Positions 51,272-60,444 are shown, numbered from the stretch's first letter. The stretch is 64,000 nucleotides of DNA from Paenibacillus plantarum (GCF_013141695.1 NZ_WHNY01000075.1:248001-312000); one strand, 5' to 3'. Numbers and translations are program-made. The notes: generated by a model from the sequence alone, not told the origin.

Positions 51272-52465
51272 ATGAAACAATCCCTATTCATTGCCCGTTT
51301 GCGTGGCTATGTACGCATACAAATTAGAGGCAAGGACTGCGAAAGGTTGATTCGTCCCATGGTGGAGGGGGGCTTCTCCATTTGGGATATTCAAACTGAC
51401 AAAGATGGGAAGCTGGAGCTGTGCATTCTGATCAAAGATTTCTTCCGACTTCGGCCGCTTTTGAAACGGACAGGCTGCAGAGTACATGTGGTGGAGCGAT
51501 TTGGGCTGCCATTTTTTATGGATAAAATTGGACGGAGAAAAGTGTTATTTGGCGGTATAGCTGCTTTTATTATTAGTCTCTATGTGCTCACGTCATTGGT
51601 GTGGCAGGTGTCAGTGGACGGTAATGACCGTATTGCATCGTCTGACATTTTACAGGCTGCATCCAAGCAAGGCATCCATAAGTTTCAGTGGAAATTTAAA
51701 TTGGACAAGACCGAGGAGCTCTCTCGTGCTATTCAGCAGCAACTTCCTAATGCAGCGTGGGTTGGCGTCGAAATTCGTGGAACGCACATTACCATTAAGG
51801 TTGTTGAGGCGACCATCCCCGGAAAAGATCCATTGAAAAACCCACGTAACATTGTGGCCTCCAAAAGTGCGCTCGTAACGGAAATACAGTCGGTGAAAGG
51901 AAAACCGATGGTTAAACCGAATACCTATGTTCGCAAAGGGGCTATTTTGATCTCAGGTACGATTGGTGATGAGCAAAATAGTCAAATCGTGGTTGCAGAT
52001 GGTAAGATAAAGGGAGTGGTCTGGTATACCTCCCGAATTGAAGCTCCGCTTACGAAACAATATAAGGTCTTCACGGGTGAAACCGAACATCGAAGTTATC
52101 TCGTAATAGGTTCAAGAGCGTTGCAGCTTACAGGCTATGGAAAGACGGCATTCGAACATTTTGAAACGATACCTGATCGCAAGACACTAGCTTGGCGCTC
52201 ATTTTCAATCCCTCTAGGTTGGCTTCATGAGAAAATAATGGAGGTACATGTCGTCGAAGAACCGGTAGAAGCAGCGAACGCGAAAAAGGTCGGTCTAGAG
52301 CAAGCTAGAGCCAAATTATTGGCTGCTGCAGGCGAGGATGCAAGGATCGTTGGAGAAAAAATTTTGCATGAAAAAACAGAGAATGGTAAAATTTATATAG
52401 ACGTTCATTTTGAGGTCGAAGAGAATATTGCTGAAGAACAACCAATAGTGACACAAGGAGAATGA
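51272..52465 (+). CDS. yqfD: Sporulation protein YqfD
   Basis: 397-aa mother-cell membrane protein needed for efficient sporulation. An N-terminal domain (about 1-85), one membrane segment (about 90-110; VLFGGIAAFIISLYVLTSLVWQV) and a large extracytoplasmic POTRA-like domain (about 112-390) with VDGNDRI near the membrane. TGGAGG precedes the ATG. It is followed by phoH, as in Bacillus. Confidence 0.94.
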   Translation: MKQSLFIARLRGYVRIQIRGKDCERLIRPMVEGGFSIWDIQTDKDGKLELCILIKDFFRLRPLLKRTGCRVHVVERFGLPFFMDKIGRRKVLFGGIAAFIISLYVLTSLVWQVSVDGNDRIASSDILQAASKQGIHKFQWKFKLDKTEELSRAIQQQLPNAAWVGVEIRGTHITIKVVEATIPGKDPLKNPRNIVASKSALVTEIQSVKGKPMVKPNTYVRKGAILISGTIGDEQNSQIVVADGKIKGVVWYTSRIEAPLTKQYKVFTGETEHRSYLVIGSRALQLTGYGKTAFEHFETIPDRKTLAWRSFSIPLGWLHEKIMEVHVVEEPVEAANAKKVGLEQARAKLLAAAGEDARIVGEKILHEKTENGKIYIDVHFEVEENIAEEQPIVTQGE

Positions 52466-52472
52466 GGCCCTG

Positions 52473-53438
52473 TTGATAGAAAATGCGCAATCTGTAAAAA
52501 TTACATTGAAAAATCCAAATGAAGGACTAGCTTTGTTTGGTCCGCAGGATAAGTTCTTACATATCATCGAACGGGAAATTGAAGCTCAAATCTTTACGCG
52601 CGAAGCCGAAATCACAATTCAAGGCAGAGCTGCGGAAGTGAACTCACTTCAGCAGCTTTTTGAAGTTCTGCTGCAACTGATTCGCAATAATTACACGGTA
52701 ACTGAGCGAGATGTTCTCTATGCCGTTGAGTTAGCGAAGCAAATGAAAGCAGAGCAATTATTGGATCTGTTCAAAGGTGAAATTACATCCACACATAAAG
52801 GAAAGCCGATTCGTGTCAAAACGATTGGGCAGAAGAAGTATGTGGATACGATCAAGAAGAAAGATATTGTCTTTGGGATAGGTCCAGCAGGAACAGGTAA
52901 GACGTATTTAGCAGTTGTTCTTGCCGTGACGCGATTGAAAGAAGGGGCTGTCAAACGTATTGTTCTCACACGTCCAGCCGTCGAAGCAGGGGAAAGTTTA
53001 GGGTTTCTGCCAGGGGACTTACAGGAAAAAGTTGACCCTTATTTACGCCCATTGTATGATGCTCTTAATGATGTCCTAGGGCCTGAGCAAGTTGCGAAGT
53101 CACTAGAGCGCGGACTCATCGAAATCGCCCCTTTAGCCTATATGAGAGGGCGTACGTTGGATGATTCCTTCATCATTCTGGATGAGGCACAGAACACGAC
53201 GCCAGAGCAAATGAAAATGTTCCTAACGAGACTTGGTTTCGGTTCCAAAATGGTCATTACAGGTGATGTGACACAGATTGATTTACCTAGAGGGAAATCT
53301 TCTGGTTTAGTTGAAGCGTCCCGTATTCTTAGTGGTATTGAAGAACTGGGCTTTATTTATTTTGATGAAGGTGATGTTGTACGTCATTCACTTGTACAGA
53401 AAATAATTGTTGCCTATAACGCTGAAATGACTAAGTAA
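52473..53438 (+). CDS. phoH: PhoH family P-loop ATPase (PhoH-like)
   Basis: Predicted ATPase/RNA-associated helicase-like protein. The product is 321 aa: N-terminal KH-like region (about 10-105), then PhoH domain with Walker A GIGPAGTGKTYLAV, RPAVEAGESLGFLPGDLQEKVDPYLRPLYDAL, Walker B FIILDEAQNTTPEQMKMFLTR and GDVTQIDLP. TTG start with GAGG upstream. It is linked to ybeY in most bacteria, as here. Confidence 0.95.
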   Translation: MIENAQSVKITLKNPNEGLALFGPQDKFLHIIEREIEAQIFTREAEITIQGRAAEVNSLQQLFEVLLQLIRNNYTVTERDVLYAVELAKQMKAEQLLDLFKGEITSTHKGKPIRVKTIGQKKYVDTIKKKDIVFGIGPAGTGKTYLAVVLAVTRLKEGAVKRIVLTRPAVEAGESLGFLPGDLQEKVDPYLRPLYDALNDVLGPEQVAKSLERGLIEIAPLAYMRGRTLDDSFIILDEAQNTTPEQMKMFLTRLGFGSKMVITGDVTQIDLPRGKSSGLVEASRILSGIEELGFIYFDEGDVVRHSLVQKIIVAYNAEMTK

Positions 53439-53477
53439 TGATGTAGGTTGGATAGATAGAGAGGAATGACCTCCGTA

Positions 53478-55706
53478 ATGAAAAATGAAGTGCAAATGAA
53501 GGGCAAATTTCATTACCGGCTGAGCGGATGGAAATACAATACAGGCTTAAGAGTAATCTTGTTTCTCATATTGGGATTGATATTCTATGCCACATTGTAT
53601 GCTAAGCTCGTTCCACAAGTTTTCGACATTACTTTAGGTATGAAGAGTGAAAAGACGATTTATGCGCCAGAGCAGATTGAGAACGCTGTCGCAACGGAGC
53701 AAGCCAAAGAAGATGCTGCGAAGCGCGTTCAACCTGTTTATCGGATCGTTAATCTTAAGAATGAAGTCATTAGTGATGCTATTTTTGATAAATTATCTCA
53801 GATCAATGCCGATGAAGAAGTGAAGTTCGATGATAAGGTCAGCATTTACCGCCGTGTCATTCCGCAGCTCATAAGTGATCTGACGAATGATGCCATCAAA
53901 ACATTGCGCAATAGTGGGCAATATAATGATTTGTTGCTGGAACAAATTCAACTCGGACTATCGGACCAGAAATATCCGCTTCCAGAGGAAGTTTATTTTA
54001 AACTGCCTCGGTTGACCAAGGAAGAGCTCGCGGACATGCGCATTGTGACGAAAGATATTGTCACCAAGCTGATGATTGATGAAATTCTGGATGCACAAAC
54101 AGCCAGGGCTAAGGTTGCAGAAGTGGTGAATACGTCTAACTTAGCGAAGAATACGTCTCGTGAGATGGTTACCGAGATAGCGAGAGCGTTGATTACCCCG
54201 AATAAATTTTTTGATCAAAAAGGTACCGATGATGCAAAAGGACAAGCCAGGGGCAACATGAAGACCGTTTATATTAATAAGAATGATGTTCTGGTTAAAG
54301 CCGGAGATGTCATTACGGAAGAAATATACACGCGGTTGGAGAAACTGAAGCTGCTAAAGGATAAAGCGAATCATTTACCTCAGTTCGGACTTGGCATCCT
54401 TTGTGCACTCTTGTCCTTTGTGATCTTTATATTTGTTAGACAGAGTACCTTACAGGTCAAATACAATAATTCACAATTGGTTATGCTTGTTCTCATTTTC
54501 GTGTTGAATATTGCAGGTATGAAAATCATTTCGCTGCTCCAGAATTTTGATTATCCATTTATCGGATATCTGGCACCGACAGCCCTCGGCAGCATCTTAA
54601 TCGCTATATTACTTGATGCACCGCTTGCTTTTATTTCATCGGTTTTGTTCTCTATCATTGCTAGTATTATTTTTAATACAGAGCACGATGCGTTATTCGA
54701 TTTTCGGTTTGGCTTAGTTAGTTTAGTTGTTTGTTTAAGCGGAGTATTTACGATTCAACGAGCAAGTCAACGTGCAACTATTTTGAAAGCGGGCCTAATG
54801 ATCGCCTTTTTCTCCATGTTAACGATCACGTCGATGCTGTTGATGGAAGATCACTTTCAACAACGTGAAGCACTGATGTCTCTGTCTTTCGCTACTGCTG
54901 GAGGACTGGTCACCGTTGTTTTCGTTATCGGATTGCTTCCGTTTTTTGAAGCTTCATTCGGAATCTTGTCCCCGCTTAAGCTGGTAGAGCTTTCGAATCC
55001 GAATCATCCACTGCTCCGCAAGCTGCTAACGGAAACACCAGGTACGTATCATCACAGTGTGATGGTGGGCAACCTGTCCGAAGCAGCTGCTGAATCCATT
55101 GGTGCAGATGGGCTTTTGTGCCGGGTAGGTTCGTACTATCATGATATTGGCAAAACCAAGCGGCCAAGCTATTTTATTGAAAATCAAACGAATATCGAGA
55201 ATCCGCATGATCGTATAGATCCGAATCTTAGCAAGTCCATTATTATTGCGCATCCGCGCGATGGTGTTGATATGCTGAAGGATTATAAAATGCCTAAACC
55301 GATCCGCGATATCGCTGAACAGCATCATGGGACAACGCTATTGCACTTTTTCTATCATAAAGCGAAGAAGCAAGCTGAAGAAGAGAATAGTGAGAAAGGG
55401 ATACGTGAAGAAGATTTCCGTTATCCTGGGCCTAAAGCACAATCGAAGGAAGCGGCTATTGTCGGGATTGCAGATAGTGTGGAGGCAGCGGTACGTTCAT
55501 TACGTAACCCGACCCTTGAACAAATCGATTCCATGGTAACCAAAATTATTAAATCACGCTTGGACGATGGTCAATTCAACGAATGTGACCTCACATTGAA
55601 GGAGCTTGATAAGATTGCCAAAACTTTGAATGAAACGTTGTTAGGCATCTTCCATTCTCGCATTGAATATCCAAGTGAATTAACGGCTAAGAAGCCAGGA
55701 GCATAA
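53478..55706 (+). CDS. pgpH: Cyclic-di-AMP phosphodiesterase PgpH-type (7TM-HD)
   Basis: HD-domain phosphodiesterase degrading c-di-AMP; called YqfF in Bacillus. About 742 aa. N-terminal membrane segment (about 25-45), extracytoplasmic 7TMR-HDED domain (about 50-285), seven membrane helices (about 305-480), and cytoplasmic HD domain with TYHHSVMVGNLSEAAA and YYHDIGKTKRPSYF, plus EQHHG. The start is uncertain: ATG at 53466 is only one base from AGAGAGG, and 53478 is at 12-nt spacing, so 53478 is given. It is followed by ybeY at 18 bp. Confidence 0.94.
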   Translation: MKNEVQMKGKFHYRLSGWKYNTGLRVILFLILGLIFYATLYAKLVPQVFDITLGMKSEKTIYAPEQIENAVATEQAKEDAAKRVQPVYRIVNLKNEVISDAIFDKLSQINADEEVKFDDKVSIYRRVIPQLISDLTNDAIKTLRNSGQYNDLLLEQIQLGLSDQKYPLPEEVYFKLPRLTKEELADMRIVTKDIVTKLMIDEILDAQTARAKVAEVVNTSNLAKNTSREMVTEIARALITPNKFFDQKGTDDAKGQARGNMKTVYINKNDVLVKAGDVITEEIYTRLEKLKLLKDKANHLPQFGLGILCALLSFVIFIFVRQSTLQVKYNNSQLVMLVLIFVLNIAGMKIISLLQNFDYPFIGYLAPTALGSILIAILLDAPLAFISSVLFSIIASIIFNTEHDALFDFRFGLVSLVVCLSGVFTIQRASQRATILKAGLMIAFFSMLTITSMLLMEDHFQQREALMSLSFATAGGLVTVVFVIGLLPFFEASFGILSPLKLVELSNPNHPLLRKLLTETPGTYHHSVMVGNLSEAAAESIGADGLLCRVGSYYHDIGKTKRPSYFIENQTNIENPHDRIDPNLSKSIIIAHPRDGVDMLKDYKMPKPIRDIAEQHHGTTLLHFFYHKAKKQAEEENSEKGIREEDFRYPGPKAQSKEAAIVGIADSVEAAVRSLRNPTLEQIDSMVTKIIKSRLDDGQFNECDLTLKELDKIAKTLNETLLGIFHSRIEYPSELTAKKPGA

Positions 55707-55724
55707 GAAGGAGGGCTTATCCCT

Positions 55725-56261
55725 ATGGCAAGTGTAGATTTGACATTAGCATGGAGCAGTGAACAAGAAGAGAAAGAAATCTCGCCTGCGTTCATTGAAA
55801 AGCTCGAGGAGCTTCTCAAGCTAGCAGGTGAGATTGAAGGTGTATCCGAAGGTGAGGTTGCCCTTACGTTCGTTGATGACGAGACAATTCAAGATTTGAA
55901 CAAGCAATACCGCAATTTAGACAAGCCTACAGATGTCCTCTCCTTTGCGATGAGTGAATTTGGCGATGATGAGATTCAAATTAACTATGAAGATGATGGT
56001 GACGATTCTGAGGGAGAGCTTGAAGAAGGCGAAACCGTATCAGAGGCGTTCATCGAGCCGCTCGGCGATATTATTATTTCCGTGCCACGTGCAATTGCGC
56101 AAGCGGAAGAATATGGTCATTCTGTTGAACGTGAGCTTGGATTTCTATTTGTCCATGGCTTCTTGCATCTGATTGGATATGATCACCAGAGTGAAGAAGA
56201 AGAGAAAGTGATGTTCGCTAAACAGGAGGACATTTTGCAGAAGGCAGGCTTGACACGTTAA
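55725..56261 (+). CDS. ybeY: rRNA maturation endoribonuclease YbeY
   Basis: Zinc-dependent RNase of 16S rRNA 3' processing and ribosome quality control. The product is 178 aa. Zn motif HGFLHLIGYDH (HxxxHxxxxxH) and TDVLSFAM are intact. An acidic insert (about residues 80-110; YEDDGDDSEGELEEGETVSE) lengthens the loop between TDVLSFAM and PLGDIIIS, as in some other paenibacilli. It overlaps dgkA by one base (TAATG). Confidence 0.95.
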   Translation: MASVDLTLAWSSEQEEKEISPAFIEKLEELLKLAGEIEGVSEGEVALTFVDDETIQDLNKQYRNLDKPTDVLSFAMSEFGDDEIQINYEDDGDDSEGELEEGETVSEAFIEPLGDIIISVPRAIAQAEEYGHSVERELGFLFVHGFLHLIGYDHQSEEEEKVMFAKQEDILQKAGLTR

Positions 56262-56965
56262 TGTCAGGCGGCTTCCGTAAATGGCGCAGAAGTTTTCGGT
56301 ATGCCTATGAAGGAATTAAATATGCACTAGATACGCAGCGAAATATGAAGTTTCATTTTTCCGTTGCGTTTCTTGTGTTATTAGCAGCTCTTTTCATTCA
56401 TTTATCCAAAACCGATATATTGTTTATTTTGTTGGCTGTTACACTTATGATTGTCACGGAATTAATTAATACGGCTGTCGAGAAAACGGTGGATCTAGCT
56501 ATGCCAGACCGTCATCCGTTAGCCAAAATTGCGAAGGACGTCGCCGCGGCGTCCGTATTAGTGTCTGCTATGTTTGCAATCGTTGTCGGCTTAGTTGTTT
56601 TCTACGAGCCCGTCGATCGATTGTTACGGCACGCCAGACTCGAAGAAACACCGATGTCAGCGGGTGCGATATGGGTCTTGATTGCATTAGTCATGCTAAC
56701 CGTTATCGTGATTGAGACTAGGTTCTCGGACAAAGGAAAACTAGTTAGACCCAGTTTATTAACAGCTATCGCCTTTGCGATTGCTACTGTCATATTGGTA
56801 TTAGTCACCGAAACGATCGCCGCGTTACTTGGGTACACCCTGTCTATTATTATCCTAATTGTTTTGTATGATAAGAAAACAAGGCCTTTCCCAGCACTCT
56901 TTTTGGGGGCAATGATAGGTATTGTCGTGACGCTCCTCGCTTTTTCATGCTTAAACATGCTATAA
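56261..56965 (+). CDS. dgkA: Diacylglycerol/undecaprenol kinase DgkA with C-terminal membrane extension
   Basis: Membrane kinase recycling lipid carriers; in Bacillus DgkA phosphorylates undecaprenol. The product is 234 aa. The first 120 residues are a normal DgkA (FRYAYEGIKYALDTQRNMKFH; catalytic Glu in VTELINTAVEKTVDL). An extra region (about 125-234) adds three or four membrane helices ending near DKKTRPFPALFLGAMIG. PAP2 phosphatase signatures (PSGH, SRxxxxxH) are absent, so it is not a kinase-phosphatase fusion. It is translationally coupled to ybeY. Confidence 0.9.
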   Translation: MSGGFRKWRRSFRYAYEGIKYALDTQRNMKFHFSVAFLVLLAALFIHLSKTDILFILLAVTLMIVTELINTAVEKTVDLAMPDRHPLAKIAKDVAAASVLVSAMFAIVVGLVVFYEPVDRLLRHARLEETPMSAGAIWVLIALVMLTVIVIETRFSDKGKLVRPSLLTAIAFAIATVILVLVTETIAALLGYTLSIIILIVLYDKKTRPFPALFLGAMIGIVVTLLAFSCLNML

Positions 56966-56982
56966 CTTAACTATTACTCAAA

Positions 56983-57023
56983 ATAAACGGATTCATCGTC
57001 CCAGCTTGGACGGATGCGTTTAT
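56983..57023. other. Imperfect hairpin between dgkA and cdd
   Basis: ATAAACG (56983-56989) pairs with CGTTTAT (57017-57023), with inner GATTCATCGTCC/GGACGGATG. There is no T-run afterwards, so it may be an mRNA structure rather than a terminator. Confidence 0.4.
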
Positions 57024-57090
57024 GGAGAAATTTAGACAAGTTAAGAAGTGAAACAAATAATTTCTAAATTTAATAAAAGGGTGGATGGCT

Positions 57091-57504
57091 ATGAATCCGC
57101 AAGAACTCATTGAATTCGCCAAAGAAGCGATGAAGCGAGCCTATACGCCTTATTCAAACTTTCAGGTCGGTGCCGCATTATTGGACGCGAATGGACATGT
57201 GCATTTAGGGTGTAATGTCGAAAATGCAGCGTATGGACCGACGAATTGTGCCGAGAGAACTGCGTTATTCCGTGCTATTGCAGATGGGCATCCGAGGGGA
57301 TCCTTTCAAGCAATTGCGGTAACTGGAGATACGGAAGGGCCGATTTCGCCATGTGGCGTTTGTCGACAAGTATTAATTGAATTGTGCGAACCAGAAATGC
57401 CTGTTTATTTGAGTAATCTCAAAGGAGCTTTCGTTCAAACGACGGTGGCTGCTTTATTGCCAGGTGCTTTTACAACGAAAGATTTGCACACAAATGGAGG
57501 ATAA
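57091..57504 (+). CDS. cdd: Cytidine deaminase
   Basis: Zinc enzyme converting cytidine and deoxycytidine to uridine and deoxyuridine. The product is 137 aa. Zn site: CNVENAAYGPTNCAERTALF (CAE) and PCGVCRQV (PCxxC). ATG at 57091 has AAGGGTGG 6 nt upstream; the ATG at 57085 is too close. It sits before era, as in Bacillus. Confidence 0.95.
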   Translation: MNPQELIEFAKEAMKRAYTPYSNFQVGAALLDANGHVHLGCNVENAAYGPTNCAERTALFRAIADGHPRGSFQAIAVTGDTEGPISPCGVCRQVLIELCEPEMPVYLSNLKGAFVQTTVAALLPGAFTTKDLHTNGG

Positions 57505-57510
57505 GTAGAA

Positions 57511-58410
57511 GTGGCCAAAAAAGAATTTAAGTCAGGGTTTGTCGCGATTATCGGACGCCCGAATGTCGGTAAATCAACACTAATGAACCAAATTATCGGA
57601 CAAAAGATTGCCATTATGTCAGATAAGCCTCAAACAACTAGAAATAAGATCCATGGTGTATATACTTCGGATAATGGGCAAATTGTCTTTCTAGACACAC
57701 CAGGTATCCATAAACCTACGTCTAAGCTAGGCGATTACATGAGTAAAGTTGCTCATGGGACACTAGGTGAAGTAGACGCTGTATTATTTTTGGTTGACGT
57801 TGCAGATGGTATAGGTGGTGGAGACCGTTATATTATCGAGCAGTTAAAGCATATTGAAACGCCAGTCATTCTGGTCCTAAATAAAATTGACCTCGTTCAG
57901 CCTGAGGCGCTGCTTGCCATTATTACGAATTACAAAGACCTGTACAATTTCGCGGAAATTGTACCTGTATCTGCGTTGAAAGGGAACAATGTAACGACGC
58001 TTCTTGAGCAAATTATTCGCTACTTGCCGGAAGGACCTCAATACTACCCTGCGGATCAAATTACAGATCACCCGGAGCAATTTGTCTGTGCGGAGCTTGT
58101 ACGTGAGAAAATTTTGCATATGACACGGGAAGAAATTCCACACTCTATTGCCGTCCAGATTGAAGATATGCGTGTCGAACCGAATGGGATCGTTCATATC
58201 TCCGCGGTTATTTTCGTGGAGCGTGAGTCGCAAAAAGGAATTGTCATTGGTAAACAAGGTGCGTTGCTGAAAGAAATTGGGCGACAAGCCCGTCGAGATA
58301 TTGAAACACTACTAGGTTCGAAAACGTTCTTAGAATTATGGGTAAAAGTCAAGAAAGACTGGAGAAACCAAGACAGAGTCCTTCGCGATCTCGGTTTCCG
58401 TCACGAGTAA
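57511..58410 (+). CDS. era: GTPase Era
   Basis: Essential GTPase that binds the 3' end of 16S rRNA through a KH domain. The product is 299 aa. G1 IGRPNVGKSTL, G3 DTPGIHKP, G4 NKIDLV, SALKG G5, and KH domain with GIVIGKQGALLKEIGRQARRDIE. GTG start at 57511 with GGAGG at 10-nt spacing. It precedes yqzL and recO. Confidence 0.97.
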   Translation: MAKKEFKSGFVAIIGRPNVGKSTLMNQIIGQKIAIMSDKPQTTRNKIHGVYTSDNGQIVFLDTPGIHKPTSKLGDYMSKVAHGTLGEVDAVLFLVDVADGIGGGDRYIIEQLKHIETPVILVLNKIDLVQPEALLAIITNYKDLYNFAEIVPVSALKGNNVTTLLEQIIRYLPEGPQYYPADQITDHPEQFVCAELVREKILHMTREEIPHSIAVQIEDMRVEPNGIVHISAVIFVERESQKGIVIGKQGALLKEIGRQARRDIETLLGSKTFLELWVKVKKDWRNQDRVLRDLGFRHE

Positions 58411-58504
58411 TTTTTTTTCCTAAGAGTACCAGTTTTTACATCGCATACTGAGGCGCCCAATGCACATCCTATGAACATCACGTTCGATGGAGAGGATGCT
58501 GAAC

Positions 58505-58657
58505 ATGAAAGATTTTTCGTGGACGTATTTTTCAAAGACCGGTGATGTGGACGCCTATCTGCTGTATAAACAAGTAACGGGAGAACCTGGCATGGATTCG
58601 GAAGTGCAAGAAGAGGATCAAAGTAACGAAGAGCCGCTCGATGGTCTGAATATGTGA
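58505..58657 (+). CDS. yqzL: YqzL family small protein
   Basis: 50 aa: MKDFSWTYFSKTGDVDAYLLYK, then an acidic tail. The start of the family, KDFSW..F..TG..D.YLL.K, is clear. ATG at 58505 follows GGAGAGG. This small gene is easily missed; it is found between era and recO in many Bacillales. Function unknown. Confidence 0.9.
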   Translation: MKDFSWTYFSKTGDVDAYLLYKQVTGEPGMDSEVQEEDQSNEEPLDGLNM

Positions 58658-58703
58658 CAGTAAGATTTCATATATTCAGAGCGGCATTCATGGGGGAAGC
58701 TAT

Positions 58704-59453
58704 TTGCTGCATAGCGTTGAAGGAATTGTCATTCGTAGTATGGACTACGGAGAAGGCAACAAAATTATTCGTTTATTCACCCCCGAGCTGGGGAAAGTAG
58801 GAGTTATGGCTCGCGGTGCGAAGAAACTGAAAAGCAAACATGGCGCCGTTACGCAGCTGTTTACGTACGGCGATTTTGTTTTTTTCAAACAACGAGGTCA
58901 GATGGGATCTCTCAACGGGGCCGAAATTATTGAGGCTCATCATGCTCTACGTGAAGATTTACATAAATCGGCCTATGCTTCGTATTTAGCTGAGATGACG
59001 GACCGCATGCTGGGTGACGAAGAGGGTAACAACTACATATTCGAACAGCTCAAAGCGGGTTTAATGGCAATCGAAGAAAATAAGGACATGCAAATAGTCA
59101 CTCATTTGTATGAAATGAAAATGTTTGATTTAGCTGGCTATTTACCCATAACGGATGCCTGTGTTGCTTGTGGTGAAACAGCTGGAATCACGACTTTCGG
59201 TCCGAATATGGGCGGTACATTATGTAGTCGCTGTCGATTTAAAGATGCCTCTGCGATTGCTATTGGTGAAGGTGCGCAGAAACTGCTTAGACTTTTTCCT
59301 AGAATGGATATGCGTAGACTGGGTTCCGTTCAAGTGAAAGAGGAGACCAAAGAGCAGCTTAAGCAATGCATGCGTGCGTACATGGACATTCATATCGGTG
59401 TACAGTGGAAATCAAGAGGATTTATTGAACAAATGGAGAAATACAATATTTAA
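58704..59453 (+). CDS. recO: DNA repair protein RecO
   Basis: Recombination mediator that anneals ssDNA and loads RecA with RecR. The product is 249 aa. N-terminal OB-fold (EGIVIRSMDYGEGNKIIRLFTPELG ... ARGAKK) and C-terminal domain with zinc cysteines CVACG...CSRC (about 151-174). TTG at 58704 has GGGGG upstream. In B. subtilis glyQS and ccpN follow; here they are absent. Confidence 0.95.
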   Translation: MLHSVEGIVIRSMDYGEGNKIIRLFTPELGKVGVMARGAKKLKSKHGAVTQLFTYGDFVFFKQRGQMGSLNGAEIIEAHHALREDLHKSAYASYLAEMTDRMLGDEEGNNYIFEQLKAGLMAIEENKDMQIVTHLYEMKMFDLAGYLPITDACVACGETAGITTFGPNMGGTLCSRCRFKDASAIAIGEGAQKLLRLFPRMDMRRLGSVQVKEETKEQLKQCMRAYMDIHIGVQWKSRGFIEQMEKYNI

Positions 59454-59470
59454 ATGAATATGTGCTTCAA

Positions 59471-59499
59471 TTGACATGTGTTTCTCCCTTTGTTATGAT
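59471..59499 (+). promoter_or_regulatory. SigA promoter upstream of ppsR
   Basis: TTGACA (59471-59476), 17-bp spacer, TATGAT (59494-59499). A transcript from here would begin near 59506, directly before a terminator-like hairpin. Confidence 0.8.
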
Positions 59500-59511
59500 G
59501 TGGTGGAAAAC

Positions 59512-59550
59512 ACCTCGCCCTTGTGCTGTCCGCATATCGGTGAGGTTTTT
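59512..59550 (+). terminator. Leader terminator/attenuator upstream of ppsR
   Basis: ACCTCGCC (59512-59519) pairs with GGTGAGGT (59539-59546), with an inner UGUGC/GCAUA stem, and TTTTT follows. It starts only about 6 nt after the predicted transcription start, so it would end a roughly 40-nt transcript. It could be an attenuator, a tiny RNA, or the terminator of recO placed after the promoter. Confidence 0.6.
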
Positions 59551-59631
59551 CTCATGCTGTCGTTCTGTTCTAATGTTCTTTACATACAAATGCTAGTGTA
59601 GGGTCTGTCCCTGCTGAAAGGGGTTAGGAAG

Positions 59632-60444
59632 ATGGAACATCCACAACCTACTCGTGTTTATGTTGTTTCGGATTCTGTCGGTGAAACAGGAGAATCTGTC
59701 GTTCGGGCAGCTGCGATGCAATTTCACCCAGTGCCTGTTGAAATCGTACGTGCTCCGTTTATTCATGATTTTGAGGGAATTGATAAAGTGATCAATGGGA
59801 TTCGTACGCACGGAGGAATCGTTGTATTTACGTTAGTTATCCCCGAGCTGCGAGATGACTTGATAACGAAAGCGAAACAATACGATATTCCCTACATCGA
59901 TTTACTCGGACCCGTTGTGACGACGCTAGGGAAAGCATTGCGGCAAGAACCGCGCAGACAACCTGGGATGATTCATCCTCTGGATGAAGACTATTTCAAG
60001 AAGGTCGAAGCCGTTGAGTTTGCCGTTAAATATGATGATGGTCGAGATTTTAGCGGCATTCAGAAAGCCGATATCATTCTATTAGGTGTATCGCGTACGT
60101 CCAAAACACCGTTATCCATGTACTTGGCGCACAAAAGATTGAAAGTGGCAAATGTGCCGTTAGTGCCGGAAATGCAGCCGCCTGCTGCCATTTATACCGT
60201 ACCAAAGGATAAAATTATTGGCCTACGCATTGACCCTGATAAATTAAATGTGATTCGTCAGGAACGACTGCGTACACTTGGACTTGCAGAAAATGCAACC
60301 TATGCGAATGTAGAACGTATTAAAATAGAACTGGATTTTGCTGATAAAATTATGAGTAAAATCGGGTGTGTCATCTTTGATGTATCCAATCGTGCTGTAG
60401 AAGAAACAGCCAGTTTAATTATGGATCACATTGAACATATCTAG
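59632..60444 (+). CDS. ppsR: Pyruvate phosphate dikinase regulatory protein (PpsR/YqfL)
   Basis: Bifunctional kinase/phosphorylase acting on PEP synthase or pyruvate phosphate dikinase (DUF299). The product is 270 aa. N-terminal VYVVSDSVGETGES and P-loop GVSRTSKTPLSMYLA (about 152-166), followed by KVANVPLVPE. It follows GGAAGG-type ribosome binding site. In B. subtilis YqfL follows ccpN; here it directly follows recO. Whether it controls PPDK or a PEP synthase cannot be told from the sequence. Confidence 0.93.
   Translation: MEHPQPTRVYVVSDSVGETGESVVRAAAMQFHPVPVEIVRAPFIHDFEGIDKVINGIRTHGGIVVFTLVIPELRDDLITKAKQYDIPYIDLLGPVVTTLGKALRQEPRRQPGMIHPLDEDYFKKVEAVEFAVKYDDGRDFSGIQKADIILLGVSRTSKTPLSMYLAHKRLKVANVPLVPEMQPPAAIYTVPKDKIIGLRIDPDKLNVIRQERLRTLGLAENATYANVERIKIELDFADKIMSKIGCVIFDVSNRAVEETASLIMDHIEHI

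Noticed and set aside
59500..59631. T-box riboswitch in the ppsR leader
   Set aside because: No specifier stem, no T-box AGGGTGGNACCGCG sequence and no aminoacyl-tRNA synthetase gene downstream.
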